Source: Streptomyces davaonensis JCM 4913 (GTDB lineage Bacteria; Actinomycetota; Actinomycetes; Streptomycetales; Streptomycetaceae). From it: a DNA stretch of 64,000 nt. The notes under the pieces are model-generated. The model searched no databases, was not told the origin of the DNA, and worked only from the letters and a program-made list of their open reading frames with translations. A program made the translations under genes and the position numbers. Below are positions 42,523 through 52,499 of the stretch, piece by piece (the stretch's first letter is position 1; every line of letters starts with the position of its first letter). Location of the stretch: assembly GCF_000349325.1 (NCBI RefSeq), contig NC_020504.1, forward strand, positions 7,102,053-7,166,052. The letters are read 5' to 3'.

Positions 42523-43242
42523 ATGACGGAACGTAAGGATCAACTCGCCTCGAACCTGGCGAAAGTGGAGGAGCGCATCGTCGCGGCCTGCACGTCCGCC
42601 GGGCGCAAGCGCGAGGAGGTGACCCTGATCGTGGTCACCAAGACCTATCCCGCGAGCGATGTGCGGATCCTGTCCGAACTCGGTGTGCGTCACGTTGCCG
42701 AGAACAAGGACCAGGACGCGGCACCGAAGGCAGCGGAATGCTCGGATCTGCCCCTTACTTGGCATTTTGTGGGCCAGCTTCAGACCAACAAGGTGCGATC
42801 CGTGGTCGGTTACGCGGATCACGTGCACTCCGTCGATCGTTCCAAGCTGGTGACGGCCCTCTCCAAGGAGGCCGTACGGGCCGGGCGCGAGGTGGGGTGT
42901 CTGCTCCAGGTCGCGCTCGACGCGGGTGAGCGTGAGCGGGGGGAGCGAGGTGGCGTGGCGCCGGGCGGGATCGAGGAGTTGGCGCATCTCGTCGCGGCGG
43001 CTCCGGGGCTGCGGCTCGACGGGCTGATGACCGTCGCACCCTTGACCGGAGAGTACGCAGGACGTGAACAGGCGGCGTTCGAGCGGTTGATGGATTTGTC
43101 GACCGACCTGCGCCGAGCCCATCCGGCTGCGAACATGGTCTCGGCAGGAATGAGTGCGGACCTCGAACAGGCCGTGGCGGCCGGAGCGACACATGTGCGC
43201 GTCGGCAGCGCGGTACTCGGAGTCCGCGCGAGGCTCGGGTAA
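42523..43242 (+). CDS. YggS-family PLP-binding protein (PLP homeostasis)
   Basis: 239 aa single-domain alanine-racemase-like fold. Lys in LIVVTKTYPASDVRIL is the expected PLP Schiff-base residue; TWHFVGQLQTNKVR, LDGLMTVAPL and SAGMSADLEQAVAAGATHVRVG are family motifs. Called YlmE in Gram-positives. 6 nt after pgeF. The usual GENR motif reads AENK here. Confidence 0.93.
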   Translation: MTERKDQLASNLAKVEERIVAACTSAGRKREEVTLIVVTKTYPASDVRILSELGVRHVAENKDQDAAPKAAECSDLPLTWHFVGQLQTNKVRSVVGYADHVHSVDRSKLVTALSKEAVRAGREVGCLLQVALDAGERERGERGGVAPGGIEELAHLVAAAPGLRLDGLMTVAPLTGEYAGREQAAFERLMDLSTDLRRAHPAANMVSAGMSADLEQAVAAGATHVRVGSAVLGVRARLG

Positions 43243-43311
43243 CGTCGCCAGGAAGTCGGACCACAGCAGAAAATATGGTCATTACCGCTGAATGGCGGGT
43301 GTAACGACCTC

Positions 43312-43349
43312 GTGGATGGCGGGCACTTGGCAGTCGTCAGCCCATCCAC
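43312..43349 (+). promoter_or_regulatory. Hairpin in the sepF leader
   Basis: GTGGATGG (43312-43319) pairs with CCATCCAC (43342-43349) over a 22-nt loop, ending 8 nt before the sepF Shine-Dalgarno GGAGGA (43358-43363). Possible translational control element. Confidence 0.3.
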
Positions 43350-43371
43350 CACAGAGCGGAGGACTCAGAGC

Positions 43372-44013
43372 ATGGCCGGCGCGATGCGCAAGATGGCGGT
43401 CTACCTCGGCCTCGTGGAGGACGATGGGTACGACGGCCGCGGTTTCGACCCCGACGACGACTTCGAACCCGAACTCGACCCCGAGCCCGAGCGGGACCAC
43501 CGGCCGCACGAGCGGTCGCACCAGTCCCACAGTGCACATCAGTCCCAAAGGGACGAATCGGTACGAGTGGTGCAACCGTCGGCGCCGCGCGAGCCGGTGC
43601 CCCACTCCGCTTCGCTAGCCGCGGAATCCGGGCGTCCGGCGCGCATCGCGCCCGTGGCGTCCATCACACAAGAACGTCAAAGCCTGGAGAAGAACGCGCC
43701 GGTGATCATGCCCAAGGTCGTGTCGGAACGAGAGCCGTACCGGATCACCACGCTTCACCCGCGGACCTACAACGAGGCCCGTACCATCGGGGAACACTTC
43801 CGTGAGGGCACCCCGGTGATCATGAATCTGACTGAGATGGATGACACAGACGCAAAGCGACTTGTCGACTTTGCGGCTGGTTTGGTGTTTGGTCTTCACG
43901 GCAGCATCGAGCGGGTGACGCAGAAGGTGTTCCTGTTGTCGCCTGCTAACGTCGATGTCACGGCGGAGGACAAGGCCCGTATCGCAGAGGGCGGGTTCTT
44001 CAACCAGAGCTGA
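43372..44013 (+). CDS. sepF: Cell division protein SepF
   Basis: 213 aa. N-terminal amphipathic [17 protein letters not shown] binds the membrane; a linker rich in Asp/Glu and His follows; the C-terminal SepF domain ([50 protein letters not shown]) binds FtsZ. ATG at 43372 with GGAGGA 8 nt upstream; an upstream ATG at 43312 lies in a hairpin and lacks homology. Anchors the Z ring in actinobacteria, which lack FtsA. Confidence 0.96.
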   Translation: MAGAMRKMAVYLGLVEDDGYDGRGFDPDDDFEPELDPEPERDHRPHERSHQSHSAHQSQRDESVRVVQPSAPREPVPHSASLAAESGRPARIAPVASITQERQSLEKNAPVIMPKVVSEREPYRITTLHPRTYNEARTIGEHFREGTPVIMNLTEMDDTDAKRLVDFAAGLVFGLHGSIERVTQKVFLLSPANVDVTAEDKARIAEGGFFNQS

Positions 44014-44098
44014 GACGCATGACCGGAAAAAGCAGTACAAGAGCTACACAACGCAGTACCGCAGCAGCACGGAAACAGGGGAGAGGGAAGCAAGGGTC

Positions 44099-44383
44099 AT
44101 GAGCGTGGTCCTGGATGTCGTCTACATCGCGCTGATGTGCTTCCTCATCGTGCTGATCTTCCGGTTGGTCATGGACTATGTCTTCCAGTTCGCCCGCTCA
44201 TGGCAACCCGGCAAGGCGATGGTGGTCGTTCTGGAGGCCACCTACACTGTCACTGATCCACCGCTCAAGCTTCTGCGGCGGTTCATTCCGCCGCTGCGTC
44301 TCGGGGGCGTGGCGCTCGACCTGTCCTTCTTCGTACTGATGATCATCGTCTACATCCTGATCTCGATCGTGAGCCGGCTGTGA
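44099..44383 (+). CDS. YggT-family membrane protein (YlmG)
   Basis: 94 aa, two membrane segments (MSVVLDVVYIALMCFLIVLI and SFFVLMIIVYILISIV) with the conserved DYVFQFARSWQP and YTVTDPPLKLLRRFIPPLR loop. Family implicated in cell division and nucleoid or osmotic effects. ATG at 44099 begins the homology; the frame is open earlier but the added part is Arg-rich and unrelated. Confidence 0.9.
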   Translation: MSVVLDVVYIALMCFLIVLIFRLVMDYVFQFARSWQPGKAMVVVLEATYTVTDPPLKLLRRFIPPLRLGGVALDLSFFVLMIIVYILISIVSRL

Positions 44384-44439
44384 TGAGCGATGTGACCTAC
44401 CGTCTTGCCGAATGCCGACGACTACGTTGAGGTGAAGAG

Positions 44440-45597
44440 ATGCCGTTGACCCCCGAGGACGTGCGGAACAAGCAGTTCACGACCGTCCGCCTCCGAGAAG
44501 GCTATGACGAGGACGAGGTCGATGCCTTCCTCGATGAGGTCGAAGCCGAACTGACCCGCCTGCTCCGCGAGAACGAGGACCTGCGCGCCAAACTGGCCGC
44601 GGCCACGCGCGCTGCTGCCCAGAACCAGCAGAACATGCGCAAGCCTCCGGAGCAGCCGCAGGACCAGCAGGGTATGCCGCCCCAAGGCATGCCTCAGCAG
44701 GGTATGCCGCCGCAGGGTATGCCCCCGCAGGGCATGCGAGGCCCGGGCGCCCCGGTGCCTGCCGGCATATCGGGCCCGCCGCAGCAGCAGATGGGTGGCC
44801 CCATGGGTGGCCCGCCCCAGCTGCCGAGCGGTGCCCCGCAGCTGCCCGCCGGTCCCGGCGGTCAGGGTGGCCCGCAGGGTCCCGGTCCGATGGGCCAGGG
44901 TCCCGGTCCGATGGGTCAGCCCCCGATGCAGCAGCAGATGGGCGGTCCGATGGGCGGCCCCATGGGCGGTCCGATGGGCGGCCCCGGTCAGGGCCCCGGT
45001 GGCGACAGTGCCGCCCGTGTCCTCTCGCTGGCCCAGCAGACCGCCGACCAGGCGATCGCCGAGGCCCGCTCCGAGGCCAACAAGATCGTCGGTGAGGCGC
45101 GCAGCCGTGCCGAGGGTCTGGAGCGCGACGCCCGTGCCAAGGCCGACGCCCTGGAGCGGGACGCGCAGGAGAAGCACCGCGTCGCGATGGGCTCCCTGGA
45201 GTCCGCTCGCGCCACGCTGGAGCGCAAGGTCGAGGACCTGCGCGGCTTCGAGCGGGAGTACCGCACGCGCCTGAAGTCCTACCTGGAGTCGCAGCTGCGT
45301 CAGCTGGAGACCCAGGCCGACGACTCGCTGGCCCCGCCGCGCACGCCGGCCACCGCCTCGCTGCCGCCGTCCCCGGCGCCGTCGATGGCCCCGGCCGGTG
45401 CCAGCGCCCCGTCCTACGGCGGCAACCCGGGCATGGGTGGCGGTCCCGCTCCGGCGGCCCCCTCCTACGGCGGCCAGCAGCAGATGTCCCCCGCGATGAC
45501 CCAGCCGATGGCGCCGGTGCGTCCGCAGGGTCCGTCCCCGATGGGTCAGGCTCCCTCGCCGATGCGCGGGTTCCTGATCGACGAGGACGACAACTGA
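44440..45597 (+). CDS. divIVA: Polar growth protein DivIVA (Wag31)
   Basis: 385 aa coiled-coil protein that marks hyphal tips and recruits the wall machinery. N-terminal lipid-binding domain [20 protein letters not shown] followed by a first coil to about residue 70, a long Pro/Gln/Gly/Met linker (about 70-185), a second coil at about 190-290 ([19 protein letters not shown]) and a Pro/Gly/Met-rich tail ending FLIDEDDN. Much longer linker than in rods, as in other Streptomyces. Followed by a strong terminator. Confidence 0.97.
   Translation: MPLTPEDVRNKQFTTVRLREGYDEDEVDAFLDEVEAELTRLLRENEDLRAKLAAATRAAAQNQQNMRKPPEQPQDQQGMPPQGMPQQGMPPQGMPPQGMRGPGAPVPAGISGPPQQQMGGPMGGPPQLPSGAPQLPAGPGGQGGPQGPGPMGQGPGPMGQPPMQQQMGGPMGGPMGGPMGGPGQGPGGDSAARVLSLAQQTADQAIAEARSEANKIVGEARSRAEGLERDARAKADALERDAQEKHRVAMGSLESARATLERKVEDLRGFEREYRTRLKSYLESQLRQLETQADDSLAPPRTPATASLPPSPAPSMAPAGASAPSYGGNPGMGGGPAPAAPSYGGQQQMSPAMTQPMAPVRPQGPSPMGQAPSPMRGFLIDEDDN
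44668..44736 (+). repeat. 15-bp repeats encoding QGMPP in the DivIVA linker
   Basis: Four and a half copies of CAGGGTATGCC(G/C)CC(G/C)-like units give [23 protein letters not shown]. In-frame and prone to copy-number change. Confidence 0.75.
44938..44985 (+). repeat. 12-bp repeats encoding MGGP in the DivIVA linker
   Basis: Four copies of ATGGGCGG(T/C)CC(G/C), alternating two versions, giving MGGP four times directly before the second coiled coil. Confidence 0.75.
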
Positions 45598-45632
45598 CGG
45601 CCAGTAGTACGCCTTAGGCGTCGGCAGCGTTC

Positions 45633-45675
45633 AAAGGGGCGGGCCCCGGATTTCGATCCGGGGCCCGCCCCTTTT
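45633..45675 (+). terminator. Terminator of the dcw cluster
   Basis: A 19-bp perfect stem (45633-45651 with 45656-45674) capped by a TTCG tetraloop and ending in TTTT. It closes the long division gene cluster after divIVA and can also act on the opposite strand. Confidence 0.92.
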
Positions 45676-45702
45676 ACGCGTGTTGCAGCGAGGGCACGCA
45701 CG

Positions 45703-45735
45703 AGGGCCCGGCCTCCGACCTGGAGACCGGGCCCT
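45703..45735 (-). terminator. Terminator of ileS
   Basis: AGGGCCCGG (45703-45711) pairs with CCGGGCCCT (45727-45735), with an inner CTCC/GGAG after one mismatch. It lies 12 nt beyond the ileS stop on the minus strand. Confidence 0.7.
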
Positions 45736-45746
45736 CTGCTTCCGGC

Positions 45747-48700
45747 TTACGCCTTGCGCAGGCGGAAGACCAGGGACAGCCCCTCGTCCGTGAACGGGGC
45801 GCCGTAGCTGTCGTCCGCCTCGCCCTGGGCGAAGTCCGTCGAGAGGACCTCGTCCGCGATCAGCTCCGCGTGCTCCGACAGGGCCGCGACCGTCGCCGGG
45901 TCCGTCGACGTCCAGCGCAGGGCGATACGGTCGGCCACGTCGAGGCCGCTGTTCTTGCGGGCCTCCTGGATCAGGCGGATCGCGTCCCGGGCCAGACCGG
46001 CACGGCGCAGCTCCTCCGTGATCTCCAGGTCCAGGGCGACCGTCGCGCCCGAGTCGGACGCCACCGACCAGCCCTCGCGCGGGGTCTCCGTGATGATCAC
46101 CTCGTCCGGGGCGAGGGTGATCGTCTCACCGTCGACCTCGACCGACGCTGTGCCCTCGCGCAAGGCCAGGGACAGCGCCGCGGCGTCCGCGTTCGCGACG
46201 GCCTTCGCCACGTCCTGGACGCGCTTGCCGAAACGCTTGCCCAGGGCGCGGAAGTTGGCCTTCGCGGTGGTGTCCACCAGGCTGCCGCCGACCTCGGAGA
46301 GGGACGCCAGCGACGAGACGTTCAGCTCCTCCGTGATCTGCGCGTGCAGCTCGGGGTCGAGGGTGTCGAAGCCCGCGGCCGCCACCAGCGCCCGGGACAG
46401 CGGCTGGCGGGTCTTGACGCCCGACTCCGCGCGCGTGGCGCGGCCGAGCTCCACCAGACGCCGTACGAGCACCATCTGCTTCGACAGCTCCGGGTCGATG
46501 GCGGTGAGGTCCGCCTCCGGCCAGGAGGCCAGGTGCACCGACTCCGGGGCGCCCGGCGTCACCGGGACGACCAGGTCCTGCCAGACCCGCTCGGTGATGA
46601 ACGGGGTCAGCGGGGCCAGCAGCTTGGTGACGGTCTCCACGACCTCGTGCAGCGTGCGCAGCGCGGCCTTGTCGCCCTGCCAGAAGCGGCGGCGCGAGCG
46701 GCGGACGTACCAGTTGGACAGGTCGTCGACGAACGCGGACAGCAGCTTGCCGGCGCGCTGGGTGTCGTAGGCCTCCAGAGACTGCGTCACCTGGTCGGTG
46801 AGCGCGTGGAGTTCGGACAGCAGCCAGCGGTCGATCAGCGGACGGTCGGCCGGGGCCGGGTCGGCCGCGGAGGGCGCCCAGTCCGACGTACGGGCGTACA
46901 GGGCCTGGAAGGCGACCGTGTTCCAGTACGTCAGCAGGGTCTTGCGGACGACCTCCTGGATCGTGCCGTGGCCGACGCGACGGGCCGCCCACGGGGAGCC
47001 GCCGGCCGCCATGAACCAGCGGACCGCGTCGGCGCCGTGCTGGTCCATCAGCGGGATCGGCTGGAGGATGTTGCCCAGGTGCTTGGACATCTTGCGGCCG
47101 TCCTCGGCGAGGATGTGGCCGAGGCAGACCACGTTCTCGTACGAGGACTTGTCGAAGACCAGGGTGCCGACCGCCATCAGCGTGTAGAACCAGCCGCGGG
47201 TCTGGTCGATGGCCTCGCTGATGAACTGCGCCGGGTAGCGGGACTCGAACAGTTCCTTGTTCTTGTACGGGTAGCCCCACTGCGCGAACGGCATCGAACC
47301 CGAGTCGTACCAGGCGTCGATGACCTCCGGCACGCGCGTGGCCGTCTTCTCGCACTGCGGGCAGGCGAAGGTGACGTCGTCGATGAACGGCCGGTGCGGG
47401 TCGAGGCCCGACTGGTCCGTGCCGGTCAGCTCGCTCAGCTCCGCGCGGGAGCCGACGCAGGTGAGGTGGTCGTCCTCGCAGCGCCAGATCGGCAGCGGGG
47501 TGCCCCAGTAGCGGTTGCGGGACAGCGCCCAGTCGATGTTGTTCTGGAGCCAGTCGCCGAAGCGGCCGTGCTTGACCGTCTCCGGGAACCAGTTGGTGTT
47601 CTCGTTCTCCTGGAGGAGGCGGTCCTTGATGGCCGTGGTGCGGATGTACCAGGACGGCTGCGCGTAGTAGAGGAGCGCGGTGTGGCAGCGCCAGCAGTGC
47701 GGGTAGCTGTGCTCGTACGGGATGTGCCGGAAGAGCAGGCCGCGCTGCTGGAGGTCCTCGGTGAGCTTTTCGTCCGCCTTCTTGAAGAAGACGCCGCCGA
47801 CGAGGGGGACGTCCTCCTCGAAGGTGCCGTCCGGACGGACGGGGTTGACGACCGGCAGACCGTAGGAGCGGCAGACCTTGAGGTCGTCCTCACCGAAGGC
47901 GGGGGACTGGTGGACCAGACCGGTGCCGTCCTCGGTGGTGACGTACTCGGCGTTGACGACGTAGTGCGCGGGCTCCGGGAACTCCACCAGCTCGAAGGGG
48001 CGCTGATAGGTCCAGCGCTCCATCTCGGCGCCGGTGAAGGACTGGCCGGTGGTCTCCCAGCCCTCGCCGAGGGCCTTGGCGACCAGTGGTTCGGCGACGA
48101 CCAGCTTCTCCTCGCCGTCGGTCGCGACGACGTAGGTGACCTCGGGATGGGCAGCGACCGCGGTGTTGGAGACCAGCGTCCAGGGGGTCGTCGTCCAGAC
48201 CAGGAGGGCGGCCTCGCCGGCCAGCGGACCGGAGGTGAGCGGGAAACGGACGTACACGGACGGGTCGACGACCGTCTCGTAGCCCTGTGCCAGTTCGTGG
48301 TCGGACAGGCCGGTGCCGCAGCGCGGGCACCAGGGGGCGACGCGGTGGTCCTGGACCAGCAGGCCCTTGTCGAAGATCTCCTTCAGCGACCACCAGACGG
48401 ACTCGATGTACTCGGGGTCCATCGTGCGGTACGCGTCGTCCAGGTCGACCCAGTAGCCCATGCGGGTCGTCAGCTCGGCGAAGGCGTCGGTGTGCCGGGT
48501 CACGGACTGGCGGCACCGATCGTTGAACTCGGCGATGCCGTACGCCTCGATGTCCTGCTTGCCGGAGAAGCCCAGCTCCTTCTCGACCGCCAGCTCCACC
48601 GGGAGGCCGTGGCAGTCCCAGCCGGCCTTGCGGGCCACGTGGTAGCCGCGCATGGTGCGGAAGCGGGGGAAGACGTCCTTGAAGACGCGGGCCTCGATGT

Positions 48701-48884
48701 GGTGGGCGCCGGGCATGCCGTTCGCGGTGGGCGGGCCCTCGTAGAACACCCACTCGGGGCGGCCCTCGGACTGCTCCAGGCTCTTGGCGAAGATCTTCTG
48801 CTCGCGCCAGAAATCGAGCACCGCGTGTTCCAGCGCGGGCAGGTCGACCTGGGCGGGCACCTGGCGGTACGTCGGCTTTGTCAT
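45747..48884 (-). CDS. ileS: Isoleucine-tRNA ligase, long eukaryote-like type (IleRS2)
   Basis: 1045 aa, longer than E. coli IleRS. Class I signatures: PTANGMPGAHHIE at 52-64 in place of a plain HIGH, and KMSKHLGN near residue 600. DCHGLPVELAVEKELG and SNRYWGTPLPIW-like blocks match. Long type 2 enzymes are often naturally tolerant of mupirocin. Controlled by a T-box leader. It stands alone on the minus strand between two plus-strand units. Confidence 0.97.
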   Translation of the reverse strand: MTKPTYRQVPAQVDLPALEHAVLDFWREQKIFAKSLEQSEGRPEWVFYEGPPTANGMPGAHHIEARVFKDVFPRFRTMRGYHVARKAGWDCHGLPVELAVEKELGFSGKQDIEAYGIAEFNDRCRQSVTRHTDAFAELTTRMGYWVDLDDAYRTMDPEYIESVWWSLKEIFDKGLLVQDHRVAPWCPRCGTGLSDHELAQGYETVVDPSVYVRFPLTSGPLAGEAALLVWTTTPWTLVSNTAVAAHPEVTYVVATDGEEKLVVAEPLVAKALGEGWETTGQSFTGAEMERWTYQRPFELVEFPEPAHYVVNAEYVTTEDGTGLVHQSPAFGEDDLKVCRSYGLPVVNPVRPDGTFEEDVPLVGGVFFKKADEKLTEDLQQRGLLFRHIPYEHSYPHCWRCHTALLYYAQPSWYIRTTAIKDRLLQENENTNWFPETVKHGRFGDWLQNNIDWALSRNRYWGTPLPIWRCEDDHLTCVGSRAELSELTGTDQSGLDPHRPFIDDVTFACPQCEKTATRVPEVIDAWYDSGSMPFAQWGYPYKNKELFESRYPAQFISEAIDQTRGWFYTLMAVGTLVFDKSSYENVVCLGHILAEDGRKMSKHLGNILQPIPLMDQHGADAVRWFMAAGGSPWAARRVGHGTIQEVVRKTLLTYWNTVAFQALYARTSDWAPSAADPAPADRPLIDRWLLSELHALTDQVTQSLEAYDTQRAGKLLSAFVDDLSNWYVRRSRRRFWQGDKAALRTLHEVVETVTKLLAPLTPFITERVWQDLVVPVTPGAPESVHLASWPEADLTAIDPELSKQMVLVRRLVELGRATRAESGVKTRQPLSRALVAAAGFDTLDPELHAQITEELNVSSLASLSEVGGSLVDTTAKANFRALGKRFGKRVQDVAKAVANADAAALSLALREGTASVEVDGETITLAPDEVIITETPREGWSVASDSGATVALDLEITEELRRAGLARDAIRLIQEARKNSGLDVADRIALRWTSTDPATVAALSEHAELIADEVLSTDFAQGEADDSYGAPFTDEGLSLVFRLRKA

Positions 48885-48887
48885 CTG

Positions 48888-49165
48888 CGGGCTTCCTCCG
48901 GCGGACTTGCTGCCTTCCGTCCGGAGGGACGAGAGCTACGTCTTGCGTTGCGCCGGCTGCGGCGCGCTCCCGCGGTACCACCCTCCTTGGCCCGCCGATG
49001 GCCCGTGTGCCTCGGTGAGCCCCCTCATTGGGGTCGCGATGCCGGGTCTACTGGCCCTCGCGGGCGTTCTTCCGGCGGCTCCGGGGTGATCTTCGCGTCG
49101 CGCTCGCCCCCGGGCTCCCACCGTCCCCGGGTCGCTCTGGGCTGCGTACGCCGCTACTCGTCCCC
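48888..49165 (-). ncRNA. T-box riboswitch of ileS
   Basis: The minus strand contains AGGGTGGTACCGCG (48984-48971), the conserved T-box that pairs with the uncharged tRNA acceptor end. Upstream, a stem with GAAGATCACC offers ATC (49090-49088) as the isoleucine specifier codon. Between T-box and start codon, CCTCCGG can pair with CCGGAGG, the ileS ribosome site, so control is at translation (as in other actinobacterial ileS T-boxes) rather than transcription. Outer limits are approximate. Confidence 0.88.
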
Positions 49166-49478
49166 ATCCATGCTTCTCGCTCCGCCCAGTGTACGGCGCC
49201 GCGGGGACGGTGGCCGACCGGTTTTCCGGGCTCCGGGGGCGGGGGTCGGGCGCGGCGTGCGGTGACCCGAATGGCCCGGTACGCGTGTTCGGATTCTGGG
49301 ACGGCTCGGCGCGCGGATTACCCGGCGGGGAGCTGGGCACAACGGATGCATGTCGGCCGCGCGGCGTCCGCGGGGAGGGCGAATCGGGCGGTGTGCCCCA
49401 TTGCCGCGGGGCTCAAGTCGATTTATCGTCCCAGCACGATTCGCGAGCAAGATCACAATATGTGAAGGGGCCGCGGCC
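49166..49478. other. Divergent promoter region of ileS and the DksA-like gene
   Basis: About 310 bases with no convincing gene. On the minus strand TACACT (49194-49189) is a fair -10 for the ileS T-box transcript. The last 60 bases before the DksA-like gene are more AT-rich (ATTTATCG, CACAATATGTG) and likely hold its promoter. Confidence 0.4.
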
Positions 49479-50288
49479 ATGGTGGCGAAGAAGACCGCCG
49501 TACAGCAGTCGGCGTCGGCGTCCGACAGGGCCGCACAAGCCCCCGACGGTGCGGCCAAGGACGTGAGCGGCAAGAAGAGCACCGCGAAGAAGACGGCGGC
49601 GAAGAAGACGGCACCCGCGAAGAAGGTCGCGGCGAAGAAGGCGGCGGCCGAGGACGAGGCGGCGCCCAGGAAGAAGACCACTGCCAAGAAGGCCGCGGCC
49701 AAGAAAGCCCCGGCCAAGAAGGCTGCCGTGAAGAAGAGCGCGGCCAAGAAGAGTACGGCCAAGAAGGCGGGCGCGGCCCAGGCCGCGGAGCAGACGGGAG
49801 CCACGACGGTGGTTGCGAAGAAGACTCCTGGCACGGCCACGGCGGCCAAGACCGCCGTTCCCAAGGCACGCGTCGCCGCGGTGGTGGAGCCGGGCGAGCT
49901 CGCCGTGCGCCCCGGCGAGGACCCCTGGACCCCCGAGGAGGTCGAGGAGGCCCGCGCGGAACTGCTCTCCGAGGGGGAGCGCCTGCGGAACGAGATCACC
50001 TCCTCCGAGCAGTCGGTCGCCGGTCTGATGCGGGACTCGGGGGACGGCGCCGGGGACGACCAGGCCGATACCGGGACGAAGAACATCACGCGGGAGCACG
50101 AGCTGGCGCTCGCCGCCAACGCGCGGGAGATGCTCACCCAGACCGAGCGCGCCCTGGAGCGGCTGGACGCGGGCACCTACGGGCTCTGCGAGAACTGCGG
50201 CAATCCCATCGGCAAGGCCCGTATGCAGGCATTCCCGCGCGCGACCCTGTGCGTGGAGTGCAAGCAGAAGCAGGAACGCCGGTACTGA
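49479..50288 (+). CDS. DksA/TraR-type zinc-finger protein with histone-H1-like N-terminal tail
   Basis: 269 aa. Residues about 25-125 are a lysine/alanine repeat region built from AKK, KKAAAKK and KKSTAKK words, like the C-terminal tail of histone H1 or mycobacterial Hup. Residues about 145-265 form a DksA/TraR domain: long coil ([20 protein letters not shown]) and the four-Cys finger CENCGNP...CVEC. The tail should bind DNA or RNA polyanions; the DksA part suggests action in the RNA polymerase secondary channel. ATG at 49479 is preferred. Confidence 0.85.
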   Translation: MVAKKTAVQQSASASDRAAQAPDGAAKDVSGKKSTAKKTAAKKTAPAKKVAAKKAAAEDEAAPRKKTTAKKAAAKKAPAKKAAVKKSAAKKSTAKKAGAAQAAEQTGATTVVAKKTPGTATAAKTAVPKARVAAVVEPGELAVRPGEDPWTPEEVEEARAELLSEGERLRNEITSSEQSVAGLMRDSGDGAGDDQADTGTKNITREHELALAANAREMLTQTERALERLDAGTYGLCENCGNPIGKARMQAFPRATLCVECKQKQERRY

Positions 50289-50349
50289 AGGCCCGGTCGG
50301 GCGTGCCGTACCCTCGTGCTCAGTCAGGTACCTAGGTTGAGGGACTCAC

Positions 50350-50949
50350 GTGGCAGAGGCGGAGCGCATCATCGGTACGCCGGACACCCCGCAGGGGGCT
50401 GAGGGCGAGCCGGAGCAGTCATCCAGTCCGGAGGGGCAGGACGGCGGCGAGGCACGGCCCAGGGGCAAGCGCCGGATCGCCGTGCTGTTCGCGGTCGCCG
50501 TTTTCGCGTACGCCCTCGACCTGGTCAGCAAGATGCTCGTGGTGGCCAAGCTGGAGCACCACGAGCCCATCGAGATCATCGGCGACTGGCTGAAGTTCGA
50601 GGCGATCCGGAACGCCGGCGCGGCCTTCGGCTTCGGCGAGGCCTTCACCGTGATCTTCACGGTGATCGCGGCGGCCGTGATCGTGGTGATCGCCCGGCTC
50701 GCCCGCAAGCTCTACAGCCTGCCCTGGGCCATCGCCCTCGGTCTGCTGCTGGGCGGTGCGCTGGGCAATCTCACCGACCGGATCTTCCGTTCGCCGGGCG
50801 TCTTCGAGGGCGCGGTCGTGGACTTCATCGCGCCCAAGCACTTCGCGGTGTTCAACCTCGCGGACTCGGCGATCGTGTGCGGCGGCATCCTGATCGTGCT
50901 GCTGTCGTTCAAGGGGCTCGACCCGGACGGCACCGTCCACAAGGACTGA
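50350..50949 (+). CDS. lspA: Lipoprotein signal peptidase (signal peptidase II)
   Basis: 199 aa, four membrane segments after a hydrophilic N-terminus of about 40 residues rich in Glu/Gln/Pro. Catalytic Asp residues in NLTDRIF and [20 protein letters not shown] is a family motif. Cleaves lipoprotein signal peptides. GTG start. First gene of lspA-rluD-GNAT. Confidence 0.96.
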   Translation: MAEAERIIGTPDTPQGAEGEPEQSSSPEGQDGGEARPRGKRRIAVLFAVAVFAYALDLVSKMLVVAKLEHHEPIEIIGDWLKFEAIRNAGAAFGFGEAFTVIFTVIAAAVIVVIARLARKLYSLPWAIALGLLLGGALGNLTDRIFRSPGVFEGAVVDFIAPKHFAVFNLADSAIVCGGILIVLLSFKGLDPDGTVHKD

Positions 50950-51001
50950 GCGCCGTCCACAGGCGTTCGGGACTGTCTCACCCGTCCGGCATACTCGACG
51001 G

Positions 51002-51946
51002 GTGAGCACGATTCCCGAGATCCGTACCCTGCCCGTGCCGGACGGCCTGGAGGGCGAGCGCGTCGACGCCGCCATCTCCCGCATGTTCGGCTTCTCCCGT
51101 ACCAAGGCCGCGGAGCTCGCCGCGGCGGGCAAGGTGCTGGTCGACGGCACGGTGGTCGGCAAGTCCGAGCGCGTGCACGGCGGCGCCTGGCTCGAAGTGG
51201 AGATGCCGGGCGCACCCGCGCCGGTGCAGGTCGTCGCCGAGCCGGTCGAGGGCATGGAGATCGTGCACGACGACGATGACGTGGTCGTGATCGTCAAGCC
51301 GGTCGGGGTCGCCGCGCATCCGTCGCCGGGCTGGACCGGGCCGACGGTCATCGGCGGGCTCGCCGCCGCCGGGTACCGGATCTCGACGTCCGGCGCCGCC
51401 GAGCGGCAGGGCATCGTGCACCGGCTCGACGTCGGTACGTCGGGTCTGATGGTCGTCGCCAAGTCCGAGTACGCGTACACGTCGCTGAAGCGCCAGTTCA
51501 AGGAGCGCACGGTCGACAAGCGGTATCACACGCTCGTCCAGGGGCATCCCGACCCGACCAGCGGCACCATCGACGCGCCCATCGGCCGGCACCCCAACCA
51601 CGACTACAAGTGGGCGGTCACGGCCGACGGCAAGGCGTCCGTCACGCACTACGACCTCATCGAGGCGTTCCGCGCGGCCTCGCTGCTCGATGTGAAGCTG
51701 GAGACCGGGCGCACCCACCAGATCCGCGTTCACATGGCGGCCCACCGGCACCCCTGCGTCGGTGACCTCACGTACGGCGCCGACCCCACCCTCGCCAAGC
51801 GGCTGCGGCTGACCCGGCAGTGGCTGCACGCCGTGCGGCTGGGCTTCGAGCACCCCGGGGACGGGCAGTGGGTGGAGTTCTCCTGCGACTACCCGGACGA
51901 CCTTCAGCAGGCCCTGGACCAGGTGCGTGAGGAGACCTACGGATGA
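51002..51946 (+). CDS. 23S rRNA pseudouridine synthase, RluD family
   Basis: 314 aa. N-terminal S4 RNA-binding domain ([19 protein letters not shown]), then the catalytic domain with [18 protein letters not shown] containing the active-site Asp, and [16 protein letters not shown]. The family usually modifies helix 69 of 23S rRNA. GTG start 52 nt after lspA; stop overlaps the GNAT gene as ATGA. Confidence 0.94.
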   Translation: MSTIPEIRTLPVPDGLEGERVDAAISRMFGFSRTKAAELAAAGKVLVDGTVVGKSERVHGGAWLEVEMPGAPAPVQVVAEPVEGMEIVHDDDDVVVIVKPVGVAAHPSPGWTGPTVIGGLAAAGYRISTSGAAERQGIVHRLDVGTSGLMVVAKSEYAYTSLKRQFKERTVDKRYHTLVQGHPDPTSGTIDAPIGRHPNHDYKWAVTADGKASVTHYDLIEAFRAASLLDVKLETGRTHQIRVHMAAHRHPCVGDLTYGADPTLAKRLRLTRQWLHAVRLGFEHPGDGQWVEFSCDYPDDLQQALDQVREETYG

Positions 51947-52413
51947 CCCTTCCTCCGTATGTCGTGAGGGTCGCCTCCGACGCCGCCGACCGTGAGGCGT
52001 GCTTCGCGGTGCGCCGCGAGGTCTTCGTCGGCGAGCAGGGCGTGCCCGAGGAGCTGGAGTACGACGCCTACGACGCCGTGGCCGTGCATGTGCTGGCCGT
52101 GCGGGAGGACGGCGTACCGCTCGGGGCGGGGCGCCTGCTGTACGGCGAGGCCGCGGCGGCGAAGGTCGGCGACGACCTGACCGTGGGCTCGCTCGGCCGG
52201 CTCGCGGTGGCGAAGGCGGCGCGTGGGCTCGGTGTCGGCGCGGCGCTGGTGCGGGGCATCGAGGACGCGGCCCGCGCGCGTGGTCTTGCGGCGGTCGATC
52301 TGCATGCGCAGACGCACGCGCTGGGCTTCTACGAGCGGCTCGGGTACGCGGCGTACGGCCCGGAGTTCGCCGACGCGGGGATGCCGCATCGGGCGATGCG
52401 GCGCGAGGTGTAG
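51943..52413 (+). CDS. GNAT-family N-acetyltransferase
   Basis: 156 aa, ElaA-like. [17 protein letters not shown], acetyl-CoA loop [37 protein letters not shown]. Substrate unknown. Translationally coupled to the pseudouridine synthase by ATGA. Confidence 0.92.
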   Translation: MTLPPYVVRVASDAADREACFAVRREVFVGEQGVPEELEYDAYDAVAVHVLAVREDGVPLGAGRLLYGEAAAAKVGDDLTVGSLGRLAVAKAARGLGVGAALVRGIEDAARARGLAAVDLHAQTHALGFYERLGYAAYGPEFADAGMPHRAMRREV

Positions 52414-52499
52414 CTCAGGGCGCCAAAAGCGCTGGTGAGCGTGGTGCCGTGGCAGGCTTGTGCCCTGCCCCGTGAACACCGATCCCGCCGGAGCTGACC

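Noticed and set aside
45870..49265. Very long plus-strand open frame of about 1130 codons antisense to ileS
   Set aside because: It is the G+C-driven mirror of ileS: composition is Arg/Gly/Leu/Val-rich without domains, and ileS has full class I motifs.
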